In this document: piece by piece, positions 51,858 to 64,000 of the stretch
Layout: every line of letters starts with the position of its first letter
How positions within the stretch are numbered: position 1 is the stretch's first letter
Source: Anthopleura xanthogrammica
Lineage: Eukaryota > Cnidaria > Anthozoa > Actiniaria > Actiniidae
NCBI GenBank assembly: GCA_964019055.1
Contig: OZ025206.1
Span: 6,668,117-6,732,116, forward strand
Direction: 5' to 3'
Length of the DNA: 64,000 nucleotides
Notes under the pieces: model-generated
Databases searched by the model: none
The model's input: the letters and a program-made list of their open reading frames with translations, nothing else
What the model was told of the DNA's origin: nothing
Made by a program: the position numbers and the translations under genes

Positions 51858-52997
51858 CTATTGATGCTTGCTGCAGTTGAAGTCTGTGTTTTGTGGGTAT
51901 GTAGCATTTCGAGGTCGTCTGCGCGAGTAAGGGCCGGGAATGGGTGGAAAGAATGCAATGGTCTTACGTTCAAATTTATTCCATTCAGGGTAGCCCTTGT
52001 GTCCCTTTAGGCTTTCTTCGTACAAATATTCGGGATATCCAACTCGTTTTATCACTTTCTTGGTCACTTTTGGTTGTGGATGTTTTGACTGGGATTCCAC
52101 ACTCTTTGATCTCTCATTGCTTTCTCCTGGTAAAACATAAGCAACTTGACGGTGAACTTGACGAACTTGTTGCTTGTTCTTCTTGGACACCAAAACATAG
52201 ACTCCTTCACAATCATGCTCCTCTGATGGAGTCTGCGTAGCTTTCTCTACAACATAGCTACTGAACTGTTCAACGGGAAGTTCTGAACTGAGACGATTTC
52301 CCTTTTTTGGCACAACTGATTTCTTGTCGAGCTTGTCTTCCAACTCTTTAATTCGAGCTAAAAGCACGTGAAACAGTTCTCTTTGATGGTCATCTCTGAT
52401 ATTTTCTATTTTCAACAAAACGCGATCTATTTTGTTCTCAACAACTTCTAGTCTTGCTTCGGCAACTCGGCTGTCGACAAAATCTTGTATGTCACTAATG
52501 CTTAGGAAATGCTTCTTTAAATCGGGGTAGTCCATCGTAGCACGGCTTTGCTCCAAGTCGATAGAGTCTCTTTCGGATGAGGACTCCTTCGGAAAGCTTT
52601 CTTCAATTTCACTGGTAGCTGATTCATCGGAACTTTTATCAACTTGAACTGCTTGATCAAGACTTTCTTCTGGTATTTCTTGTGGGCTTTTCACCATCTT
52701 TGCTCTTTCCCATTCGCCCACAAAGTTTACAGAACTTTTATCCAACTCTGTAAAATCTCCGTCCAAAGCTGAATCTTCTCTATTAAAGGTTTCTCTGTTT
52801 TCCTCTTTGAATTGTTTATCGATGCCGCTGTTTTCGACACTTCCATGATCCTTATCAAATTCTCGAACCTCTTGTTCTTCACTCTTTGCTGCGTTTTCTT
52901 GATCGCTATTTTTGCCACCTACAAGTTCATGGTCATGTTCTATGCTATGGTCAAAGTTAGATGAGTTATTAAGCTCAGAATTGACTACATCCATCAT
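51858..52997 (-). CDS. acidic coiled-coil protein, intracellular, unknown family
   Basis: 379 aa. The ATG at 52997 is followed by a second ATG in frame. A TTTTTATAG acceptor lies 5 bp upstream, so an upstream exon (5' UTR, or additional coding sequence) is possible. There is no signal peptide or TM helix. The N-terminal 170 residues are Glu/Asp/Ser-rich and likely disordered. Residues about 180-235 form a predicted coiled coil (VVENKIDRVLLKIENI, ARIKELEDKLDKK). The C-terminus is basic and Pro/Tyr-rich with two GYPE motifs (GYPEYLYEES and GYPEWNKF). No family is recognised. A cytoskeletal or scaffold role would be a guess. Confidence 0.65.
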   Translation of the reverse strand: MMDVVNSELNNSSNFDHSIEHDHELVGGKNSDQENAAKSEEQEVREFDKDHGSVENSGIDKQFKEENRETFNREDSALDGDFTELDKSSVNFVGEWERAKMVKSPQEIPEESLDQAVQVDKSSDESATSEIEESFPKESSSERDSIDLEQSRATMDYPDLKKHFLSISDIQDFVDSRVAEARLEVVENKIDRVLLKIENIRDDHQRELFHVLLARIKELEDKLDKKSVVPKKGNRLSSELPVEQFSSYVVEKATQTPSEEHDCEGVYVLVSKKNKQQVRQVHRQVAYVLPGESNERSKSVESQSKHPQPKVTKKVIKRVGYPEYLYEESLKGHKGYPEWNKFERKTIAFFPPIPGPYSRRRPRNATYPQNTDFNCSKHQ

Positions 52998-53324
52998 CGA
53001 CTCTATAAAAATATTTGCTTACAACTTCAGCTATTATTCCCTGACGACTGATTCAAACACCTGCGTGTTTTTCAGGTACTCGTGTCTCTAAGCTGGAATT
53101 ATTCGTTAATGATTTAAGAGAATTGCCTCAGGCCAATAGTCAAGGAGATTATTTCTAAAGATTTCGTGTTGTTTAATAAACAAACCATTGTTGAATAAAG
53201 AATTGCTAAAAATACTAACCACTGTGGAGAATTTCTTGCCGAGTTTTATTAAGGAATTAAAAGAAAAAGTTAAATCGATGCAAATTGGTAGGACAACAGA
53301 GCTTTTGTTGTAAGATAACTACAA
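52998..53324. other. intergenic stretch upstream of the coiled-coil gene
   Basis: Nothing recognised; expected 5' region of the gene at 51858-52997. Confidence 0.35.
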
Positions 53325-54190
53325 TTAAGGTAACTAGGGACACAATCAGTTCATATTTTTGAAACAACTGTAACTCGCTTGTTTTTTAACGGATCTGCAA
53401 TGAAGTATACATTTTCTGAAAGCTTAATAATTGAAAATTTCAAATATCAAGCCTATTTTAGCAAGTTTTTATTCATTTTGAAGATATAAGATGTTTATTA
53501 AAAAACGGGTCAGTTTCGAAGCGCTACTCATTCTCCCTCCGCTTTGTTTAAACGGATTAGATTTCCTTGCTTTCTCAATTTACACATGTTGATCTAAAAA
53601 AGTGTGTCTCAGATTTTCGTTTTAGCGCCTCATTATTTTTTAAATGGTTTTTAAAGTTATGATATAGGTTTTCTAATAGGTTCTTGTAGAAAAGTATCAA
53701 TATCTTCTAAACGAAGCCCTAAATTTAAAAAAATGAGACACACTTTTTCAGTTTAGTAGTGTACAAACCGCCTGGCCAAATATCGCTGAAAAATGTTAAA
53801 AACTGCGGGAGAATAAGTGTTCGAAAGTTCGCAATTTTCCAAAAACTCTTTAAGAAGAAAATGCAGTCTTAAGTTTTGTGCGGATTAAAGCGATATTTAC
53901 TTAGAGGGATTATCGGCGACACCTTTAAGCCAATGAATACACAGCAAGCTATTTGATCCTGATGTTTGCGGCATGTGATTAAAAGCCGCTGACATTCGAT
54001 TGACAGTTCCTGTCAACGCGGCAACACTTCTGAGCGGCTGTTTAAAACAAATTTTGCTTTTTTTCTCCGAAACTAAAAAAAATTCTAATTTTTTTTTTTC
54101 GACAAACAAAATATATTTTGATAAGCAATAATTTAAGATCTTTTTAAAAAATTGACGATTATAGTGATTTTGTGTCCCTAGTTACCTTAA
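53325..54190. mobile_element. 866-bp TTAA-flanked element with inverted termini (piggyBac-like MITE candidate)
   Basis: The left end TTAAGGTAACTAGGGACACA (53325) is repeated in inverse at 54171-54190 (TGTGTCCCTAGTTACCTTAA). TTAA at both ends is the target preference of piggyBac-type transposons. An internal inverted repeat lies at about 53598-53615 and 53733-53750 (AAAAGTGTGTCTCA / TGAGACACACTTTT). No transposase is encoded. Confidence 0.65.
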
Positions 54191-55779
54191 CCCCATTTTA
54201 AAGCGACGACGACAGCACGCCAGCTACTGGCTAGTGACTCGGCAAAGCAGACTTTGGACTGACTTATGTTATGGCTCGTCAGAATCTTGCATGATCATGA
54301 TCATGATAAAGATGACCAACGACAAATTAAATAAATCTGCAAGGGCCCAGTGAAGCCATAGATGGAATTGAACTTTATATATATAAATGTTGATTTTTGC
54401 TTAGGAGCTTTAGGTTACTGGAAGATTAGGAGAAAACAGGCCTATACTAGCTCGAAGCAAAACGAAATATGGCACAAAATCGACAAATATTATAAGCAAA
54501 ACATTTCCTAGTTTGTTTGTTTTTTTTTGTTTTTTTTTTTAACTTTGGCTTTTCTTCTCAAAATCTTCATATTACAGATTCCATTAATATTCTGCTAAGA
54601 AGTCATAATTTAGCTTACTGATCAAGGAAGGTTGCTATGGCAACTTACATCGTATCTTTAAAATAAGGAGCAGTTAATCTTTTATTTTAGCTTCGTTTCC
54701 CCATCTTAATCCAATACTAGAGATCCTTTTTGAGTTATATTGTTCATACCAACACTAAAGAAGGTGGCCTAAGATAGAACAATTTACAAAAAGTTAAAAA
54801 AACATGCACATACATTTAACAAATACATTAACGTGCATTTCACCCCTGATACAATACTTTCCGTCCTGAATCTACATGAAGAAAAATACTCATTACCATA
54901 TTGGAAGTATAAACCTTCATAAGTCAAAGACGCATCACTCAAATCAAGAAATATTTTACCATTAAACTATTCACTTTATGTAGAATCAGTACTGAAAGTA
55001 TTCTCTCAGGAGTGATATGAATTTTAAAGTTTTTTTGCGTCACAGTTGGTAGGTTCAGTTACTAATAGTACATTTGAGCACGAAGGGGTAATTTACGACC
55101 CTTAATGATTGTATACCGACTAATTTTAATATTTGAAATTACACGGAAGTAAAAGTAAGATGCAGTAGCGAAGGGAAGGGGGGCAAGGGGGACACGTGTC
55201 CCCCCAAAACTTTTTGTAATTAAATAATTGTTTGGTTGTTTGGTTGGTGCCCCCCTCCCCCCCACCCCCCACCCCACACACACACTTTTTGTAGAGAAAG
55301 TTTTATTCCCTATTTCGTCGGAAACATTGTGTTTCTTTTTGATTTTGTTTTTTTAATGCTTCGGAGATTTTACGCCCCTGCTAAGATGTGATGGTGATAA
55401 GAGGTAGAAAACAAATGCCAAAAAAGCTTGGAATCATAGAAAAGAGAATATATAGAAAAAGATAAATAATTCAGTCAAGAAAAGAAAAGAGAGAGAGGAG
55501 GAGGAGATTAGAGCATAGGCGGCCCAAGGTCTGTATCTGTAAAATATATAAGACAATGTATGGAGGTTTTTGAACTGAAGATAATTTCGAAAGAAATATA
55601 TGAATAGGATTTGCTTATAATACATGGTGTCTTTATGTGTTCTTTGGTGATGTCTGTAACGGGTTTTGAGGGAATTTGGGTCATGCAGTTTTTGATAATT
55701 CTAGCTCCCCTGTAATCATTTATTATTTTATCTTATATTATTGTTTATTATTCCTTCCTTCCTTCCCCTTAGTTACTTC
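54191..55779. other. intergenic stretch before the satellite
   Basis: No gene. At about 55160-55275 there is a GC-rich dispersed-repeat-like piece (GGGGGACACGTGTCCCCC palindrome followed by C-rich and CACA tracts). TTCC repeats immediately precede the satellite. Confidence 0.35.
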
Positions 55780-58700
55780 ATTCTTATTTTGATACACCCA
55801 TCCAATCCATCTCGTGTACATTCTCATTCTGATACATCCATCCAATCCATCTCCTGTACATTCTCATTCTGATACATCCATCCAATCCATCTCGTACACA
55901 TTCTCATTCTGGTACGCCCATCCAATCCATCTCGTGTACATTCTTATTCTGATACATCCATCCAATCCATCTCGTGTACATTCTCATTCTGATGCACCCA
56001 TCCAATCCATCTCGTGTACATTCTCATTCTGATACATCCATCCAATCCATCTCCTGTACATTCTCATTCTGATACATCCATCCAATCCATCTCGTACACA
56101 TTCTCATTCTGGTACGCCCATCCAATCCATCTCGTGTACATTCTTATTCTGATACATCCATCCAATCCATCTCGTGTACATTCTCATTCTGATGCACCCA
56201 TCCAATCCATCTCGTGTACATTCTCATTCTGGTACGCCCATCCAATCCATCTCGCGTACATTCTCATTCTGATACATCCATCCAATCCATCTCGTGTACA
56301 TTCTCATTCTGATGCACCCATCCAATCCATCTCGTGTACATTCTCATTCTGGTACGCCCATCCAATCCATCTCGCGTACATTCTCATTCTGATACATCCA
56401 TCCAATCCGTCTCGTGTACATTCTCATTCTGATACATCCATCCAATCCATCTCGTGTACATTCTCATTCTGATATACCCATCCAATCCATCTCGTGTACA
56501 TTCTCATTCTGATACATCCATCCAATCCATCTCGTGTACATTCTCATTCTGATACATCCATCCAATCCATCTCGTGTACATTCTCATTCTGATACATCCA
56601 TCCAATCCATCTCGTGTACATTTTCATTCTGATACATCCATCCAATCCATCTCGTGTACATTCACATTCTGATACATCCATCCAATCCATCTCGTGTACA
56701 TTTTCATTCTGATACATCCATCCAATCCATCTCGTGTACATTCACATTCTGATACATCCATCCAATCCATCTCGTGTACATTCTCATTCTGATACATCCA
56801 TCCAATCCATCTCGTGTACATTCTCATTCTGATACATCCATCCAATCCATCTCGTGTACATTCTCATTCTGATACATCCATCCAATCCATCTCGTGTACA
56901 TTCTCATTCTGATACATCCATCCAATCCATCTCGTGTACATTCTCATTCTGATACATCCATCCAATCCGTCTCGTGTACATTCTCATTCTGATACATCCA
57001 TCCAATCCAACTCGTGTACATTAACATTCTGATACATCCATCCAATCCATCTCGTGTACATTTTCATTCTGATACATCCATCCAATCGATCTCGTGCACA
57101 TTCTCATTCTGATACATCCATCCAATCCACCTCGTGCACATTCTCATTCTGATACATCCATCCAATCCATCTCGTGTACATTCTCATTCTGATACATCCA
57201 TCCAATCCGTCTCATGTACATTCTCATTCTGATACATCCATCCAATCCATCTCGTGTACATTCTCATTCTGATATACCCATCCAATCCATCTCGTGTACA
57301 TTCTTATTCTGATACATCCATCCAATCCATCTCGTGTACATTCTCATTCTGATACATCCATCCAATCCATCTCGTGTACATTCTCATTCTGATACATCCA
57401 TCCAATCCACCTCGTGCACATTCTCATTCTGCTACATCCATCCAATCCACCTCGTGTACATTCACATTCTGATACATCCATCCAATCCATCTCGTGTACA
57501 TTCTCATTTTGATACATCCATCCAATCCATCTCGTGTACATTCTCATTCTGATACATCCATCCAATCCATCTCGTGTACATTCTCATTCTGATACATCCA
57601 TCCAATCCAACTCGTGTACATTCACATTCTGATACATCCATCCAATCCATCTCGTGTACATTTTCATTCTGATACATCAATCCAATCGATCTCGTGCACA
57701 TTCTCATTCTGATACATCCATCCAATCCACCTCGTGCACATTCTCATTCTGATACATCCATCCAATCCATCTCGTGTACATTCTCATTCTGATACATCCA
57801 TCCAATCCGTCTCGTGTACATTCTCATTCTGATACATCCATCCAATCCATCTCGTGTACATTCTCATTCTGATATACCCATCCAATCCATCTCGTGTACA
57901 TTCTCATTCTGATACATCCATCCAATCCATCCCTGTACATTCTCATTCTGATACATCCATCCAATCCATCTCGTACACATTCTCATTCTGGTACGCCCAT
58001 CCAATCCATCTCGTGTACATTCTTATTCTGATACATCCATCCAATCAATCTCGTGTACATTCTCATTCTGATGCACCCATCCAATCCATCTCGTGTACAT
58101 TCTCATTCTGATACATCCATCCAATCCATCTCGTGTACATTCTCATTCTGATACATCCATCCAATCCGTCTCGTGTACATTCTCATTCTGATACATCCAT
58201 TCAATCCATCTCACGTACATTCACATTCTGATGCACCCATCCTATCCATCTCGTGTACATTCTCATTCTGGTACGCCCATCCAATCCATCTCGCGTACAT
58301 TCTCATTCTGATACATCCATCCAATCCTTCTCGTGCACATTCTCATTCTGATACATCCATCCAATCCATCTCATGTACATTTTCATTCTGATACATCCAT
58401 CCAATCGATCTCGTGCACATTCTCATTCTGATACATCCATCCAATCCATCTCGTGTACATTCTCATTCTGATACATCCATCCAATCCAACTCGTGTACAT
58501 TCACATTCTGATACATCCATCCAATCCATCTCGTGTACATTTTCATTCTGATACATCCATCCAATCGATTTCGTGCACATTCTCATTCTGATACATCCAT
58601 CCAATCCACCTCGTGCACATTCTCATTCTGATACATCCATCCAATCCATCTCGTGTCAGTCTCATTCTGATACATCCATCCAATCCGTCTCGTGTACATT

Positions 58701-61700
58701 CTCATTCTGATACATCCATCCAATCCATCTCGTGTACATTCTCATTCTGATATACCCATCCAATCCATCTCGTGTACATTCTCATTCTGATACATCCATC
58801 CAATCCATCTCGTGTACATTCTCATTCTGATACATCCATCCAATCCATCTCGTGTACATTCTCAGTCTGATGCACCCATCCAATCCACCTCGTGCACATT
58901 CTCATTCTGCTACATCCATCCAATCTACCTCGTGTACATTCACATTCTGATACATCCATCCAATCCATCTCGTGTACACTTTCATTCTAATACATCCATC
59001 CAATCCATCTCGTGTACATTCTCATTCTGATGCACCCATCCAATCCGTCTCGTGTACATTCTCATTCTGATACATCCATTCAATCCATCTCACGTACATT
59101 CACATTCTGATGCACCCATCCTATCCATCTCGTGTACATTCTCATTCTGGTACGCCCATCCAATCCATCTCGCGTACATTCTCATTCTGATACATCCATC
59201 CAATCCTTCTCGTGCACATTCTCATTCTGATACATCCATCCAATCCATCTCATGTACATTTTCATTCTGATACATCCATCCAATCGATCTCGTGCACATT
59301 CTCATTCTGATACATCCATCCAATCCAACTCGTGTACATTCACATTCTGATACATCCATTCAATCCATCTCGTGTACATTTTCATTCTGATACATCCATC
59401 CAATCCATCTCGTGTACATTCTCATTCTGATGCACCCATCCAATCCATCTCGTGTTCATTCACATTCTGATACATCCATCCAATCAATCTCGTGTACATT
59501 CTCATTCTGATGCACCCATCCAATCCATCTCGTGTACATTCTCATTCTGATACATCCATCCAATCCATCTCGTGTACATTCTCATTCTGATACATCCATC
59601 CAATCCGTCTCGTGTACATTCTCATTCTGATACATCCATTCAATCCATCTCACGTACATTCACATTCTGATGCACCCATCCTATCCATCTCGTGTACATT
59701 CTCATTCTGGTACGCCCATCCAATCCATCTCGCGTACATTCTCATTCTGATACATCCATCCAATCCTTCTCGTGCACATTCTCATTCTGATACATCCATC
59801 CAATCCATCTCATGTACATTTTCATTCTGATACATCCATCCAATCGATCTCGTGCACATTCTCATTCTGATACATCCATCCAATCCATCTCGTGTACATT
59901 CTCATTCTGATACATCCATCCAATCCAACTCGTGTACATTCACATTCTGATACATCCATCCAATCCATCTCGTGTACATTTTCATTCTGATACATCCATC
60001 CAATCGATTTCGTGCACATTCTCATTCTGATACATCCATCCAATCCACCTCGTGCACATTCTCATTCTGATACATCCATCCAATCCATCTCGTGTCAGTC
60101 TCATTCTGATACATCCATCCAATCCGTCTCGTGTACATTCTCATTCTGATACATCCATCCAATCCATCTCGTGTACATTCTCATTCTGATATACCCATCC
60201 AATCCATCTCGTGTACATTCTCATTCTGATACATCCATCCAATCCATCTCGTGTACATTCTCATTCTGATACATCCATCCAATCCATCTCGTGTACATTC
60301 TCAGTCTGATGCACCCATCCAATCCACCTCGTGCACATTCTCATTCTGCTACATCCATCCAATCTACCTCGTGTACATTCACATTCTGATACATCCATCC
60401 AATCCATCTCGTGTACACTTTCATTCTAATACATCCATCCAATCCATCTCGTGTACATTCTCATTCTGATGCACCCATCCAATCCGTCTCGTGTACATTC
60501 TCATTCTGATACATCCATTCAATCCATCTCACGTACATTCACATTCTGATGCACCCATCCTATCCATCTCGTGTACATTCTCATTCTGGTACGCCCATCC
60601 AATCCATCTCGCGTACATTCTCATTCTGATACATCCATCCAATCCTTCTCGTGCACATTCTCATTCTGATACATCCATCCAATCCATCTCATGTACATTT
60701 TCATTCTGATACATCCATCCAATCGATCTCGTGCACATTCTCATTCTGATACATCCATCCAATCTAACTCGTGTACATTCACATTCTGATACATCCATTC
60801 AATCCATCTCGTGTACATTTTCATTCTGATACATCCATCCAATCCATCTCGTGTACATTCTCATTCTGATGCACCCATCCAATCCATCTCGTGTTCATTC
60901 ACATTCTGATACATCCATCCAATCAATCTCGTGTACATTCTCATTCTGATGCACCCATCCAATCCATCTCGTGTACATTCTCATTCTGATACATCCATCC
61001 AATCCATCTCGTGTACATTCTCATTCTGATACATCCATCCAATCCGTCTCGTGTACATTCTCATTCTGATACATCCATTCAATCCATCTCACGTACATTC
61101 ACATTCTGATGCACCCATCCTATCCATCTCGTGTACATTCTCATTCTGGTACGCCCATCCAATCCATCTCGCGTACATTCTCATTCTGATACATCCATCC
61201 AATCCTTCTCGTGCACATTCTCATTCTGATACATCCATCCAATCCATCTCATGTACATTTTCATTCTGATACATCCATCCAATCGATCTCGTGCACATTC
61301 TCATTCTGATACATCCATCCAATCCATCTCGTGTACATTCTCATTCTGATACATCCATCCAATCCAACTCGTGTACATTCACATTCTGATACATCCATCC
61401 AATCCATCTCGTGTACATTTTCATTCTGATACATCCATCCAATCGATTTCGTGCACATTCTCATTCTGATACATCCATCCAATCCACCTCGTGCACATTC
61501 TCATTCTGATACATCCATCCAATCCATCTCGTGTCAGTCTCATTCTGATACATCCATCCAATCCGTCTCGTGTACATTCTCATTCTGATACATCCATCCA
61601 ATCCATCTCGTGTACATTCTCATTCTGATATACCCATCCAATCCATCTCGTGTACATTCTCATTCTGATACATCCATCCAATCCATCTCGTGTACATTCT

Positions 61701-64000
61701 CATTCTGATACATCCATCCAATCCATCTCGTGTACATTCTCAGTCTGATGCACCCATCCAATCCACCTCGTGCACATTCTCATTCTGCTACATCCATCCA
61801 ATCTACCTCGTGTACATTCACATTCTGATACATCCATCCAATCCATCTCGTGTACACTTTCATTCTAATACATCCATCCAATCCATCTCGTGTACATTCT
61901 CATTCTGATGCACCCATCCAATCCGTCTCGTGTACATTCTCATTCTGATACATCCATTCAATCCATCTCACGTACATTCACATTCTGATGCAGCCATCCT
62001 ATCCATCTCGTGTACATTCTCATTCTGGTACGCCCATCCAATCCATCTCGCGTACATTCTCATTCTGATACATCCATCCAATCCTTCTCGTGCACATTCT
62101 CATTCTGATACATCCATCCAATCCATCTCATGTACATTTTCATTCTGATACATCCATCCAATCGATCTCGTGCACATTCTCATTCTGATACATCCATCCA
62201 ATCCAACTCGTGTACATTCACATTCTGATACATCCATCCAATCCATCTCGTGTACATTCTTATTCTGATACATCCATCCAATCAATCTCGTGTACATTCT
62301 CATTCTGATGCACCCATCCAATCCATCTCGTGTACATTCTCATTCTGATACATCCATCCAATCCATCTCGTGTACATTCTCATTCTGATACATCCATCCA
62401 ATCCGTCTCGTGTACATTCTCATTCTGATACATCCATTCAATCCATCTCACGTACATTCACATTCTGATGCACCCATCCTATCCATCTCGTGTACATTCT
62501 CATTCTGGTACGCCCATCCAATCCATCTCGCGTACATTCTCATTCTGATACATCCATCCAATCCTTCTCGTGCACATTCTCATTCTGATACATCCATCCA
62601 ATCCATCTCATGTACATTTTCATTCTGATACATCCATCCAATCGATCTCGTGCACATTCTCATTCTGATACATCCATCCAATCCATCTCGTGTACATTCT
62701 CATTCTGATACATCCATCCAATCCAACTCGTGTACATTCACATTCTGATACATCCATCCAATCCATCTCGTGTACATTTTCATTCTGATACATCCATCCA
62801 ATCGATTTCGTGCACATTCTCATTCTGATACATCCATCCAATCCACCTCGTGCACATTCTCATTCTGATACATCCATCCAATCCATCTCGTGTCAGTCTC
62901 ATTCTGATACATCCATCCAATCCGTCTCGTGTACATTCTCATTCTGATACATCCATCCAATCCATCTCGTGTACATTCTCATTCTGATATACCCATCCAA
63001 TCCATCTCGTGTACATTCTCATTCTGATACATCCATCCAATCCATCTCGTGTACATTCTCATTCTGATACATCCATCCAATCCATCTCGTGTACATTCTC
63101 AGTCTGATGCACCCATCCAATCCACCTCGTGCACATTCTCATTCTGCTACATCCATCCAATCTACCTCGTGTACATTCACATTCTGATACATCCATCCAA
63201 TCCATCTCGTGTACACTTTCATTCTAATACATCCATCCAATCCATCTCGTGTACATTCTCATTCTGATGCACCCATCCAATCCGTCTCGTGTACATTCTC
63301 ATTCTGATACATCCATTCAATCCATCTCACGTACATTCACATTCTGATGCACCCATCCTATCCATCTCGTGTACATTCTCATTCTGGTACGCCCATCCAA
63401 TCCATCTCGCGTACATTCTCATTCTGATACATCCATCCAATCCTTCTCGTGCACATTCTCATTCTGATACATCCATCCAATCCATCTCATGTACATTTTC
63501 ATTCTGATACATCCATCCAATCGATCTCGTGCACATTCTCATTCTGATACATCCATCCAATCCAACTCGTGTACATTCACATTCTGATACATCCATTCAA
63601 TCCATCTCGTGTACATTTTCATTCTGATACATCCATCCAATCCATCTCGTGTACATTCTCATTCTGATGCACCCATCCAATCCATCTCGTGTTCATTCAC
63701 ATTCTGATACATCCATCCAATCCATCTCGTGTACATTCTCATTCTGATACATCCATCCAATCCATCTCGTGTACATTCTCATTCTGATACATCCATCCAA
63801 TCCATCTCGTGTACATTCTCATTCTGATACATCCATCCAATCCATCTCGTGTACATTCTCATTCTGATACATCCATCCAATCCATCTCGTGTACATTCTC
63901 ATTCTGATGCACCCATCCTATCCATCTCGTGTACATTCTCATTCTGGTACGCCCATCCAATCCATCTCGCGTACATTCTCATTCTGATACATCCATCCAA
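55780..64000. repeat. 40-bp satellite array with higher-order repeats, running off the window
   Basis: About 205 head-to-tail 40-bp monomers; each contains GATACATCCATCCAATCCAT followed by CTCGTGTACATTCTCATTCT. Different organisation is visible by position: a 200-bp (5-monomer) period around 55820-56220, nearly uniform monomers around 56480-56940, a 600-bp (15-monomer) period around 57000-57900, and a 1439-bp (36-monomer, one of them 39 bp) period from 58173, repeating at 59612, 61051 and, after losing two monomers (1359 bp), 62410. Open frames of 72-73 codons inside are by-products: three monomers make 120 bp, so frames recur every 40 codons until a TGA in ATTCTGATA. I regard the array as non-coding. 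Confidence 0.97.

Noticed and set aside
55814..63507. Dozens of 65-152-codon open frames with repeats such as VHSHSD and CTFSF
   Set aside because: They arise because three 40-bp monomers make 120 bp and one phase avoids TGA by chance variants (TTCTGGTAC in place of TTCTGATAC). They occur on both strands and have no independent start or gene context.
55780..64000. CRISPR-like periodic array
   Set aside because: Monomers are contiguous without unique spacers and the context is eukaryotic; it is a satellite.

Overview
The window is eukaryotic and animal-like: it is AT-rich and gene-sparse, has GT-AG introns, many short non-autonomous DNA transposons with inverted repeats, and a large satellite. 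Gene content (a local expansion of MFSD6-like transporters, largely uninterrupted coding regions, tandem lineage-specific secreted Cys-rich proteins) and repeat style suggest a cnidarian, probably an anthozoan (anemone or coral). That is inference; no rRNA or other species marker is present.

Region 1 (about 200-17,010, + strand) is a tandem segmental duplication. Each unit has a putative non-coding 5' exon, an intron, a single-exon CDS for a secreted, furin-site-bearing, Cys-rich protein (3692-5011 and 15089-16516), and a conserved 3' non-coding block. Unit 1 has been enlarged by inverted-repeat insertions that are missing from unit 2. Between the units lie a degenerate THAP-like fragment, a MITE and a roughly 1-kb near-identical inverted repeat (9,880-10,895 / 12,673-13,697).

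Region 2 (17,173-43,100) is a cluster of six MFSD6-like major facilitator genes: 17173-19817 (-, two exons), 27896-29830 (+), 31395-33500 (-, two exons), 35365-36987 (-), 38007-39608 (-) and 41418-43100 (+). A 1410-aa type II membrane protein with a His/Lys/Thr-rich stalk and a C-terminal SGNH (GDSL-type) hydrolase domain (21613-25845, -) sits among them, head-to-head with the 27896 gene. The last exon of the 31395 gene runs into a tandem array made from its own C-terminal codons.

Region 3 (43,101-55,780) is sparse. It holds a 61-bp tandem array, a two-exon gene for a secreted basic protein (46232-48168, -), a gene for an acidic coiled-coil intracellular protein (51858-52997, -), several long hairpins, a second copy of the MITE seen at 9131, and a TTAA-flanked element (53325-54190).

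Region 4 (about 55,780 to the window end) is one uninterrupted 40-bp satellite. From about 58,170 it has a higher-order period of 1439 bp (36 monomers, one of them 39 bp). The short open frames inside it are by-products of the repeat.

No prokaryotic features (operons, CRISPR, ribosome binding sites) and no recognisable tRNA or rRNA genes were seen. Splice sites and starts were read by eye from consensus and paralogue alignment and have no transcript support.
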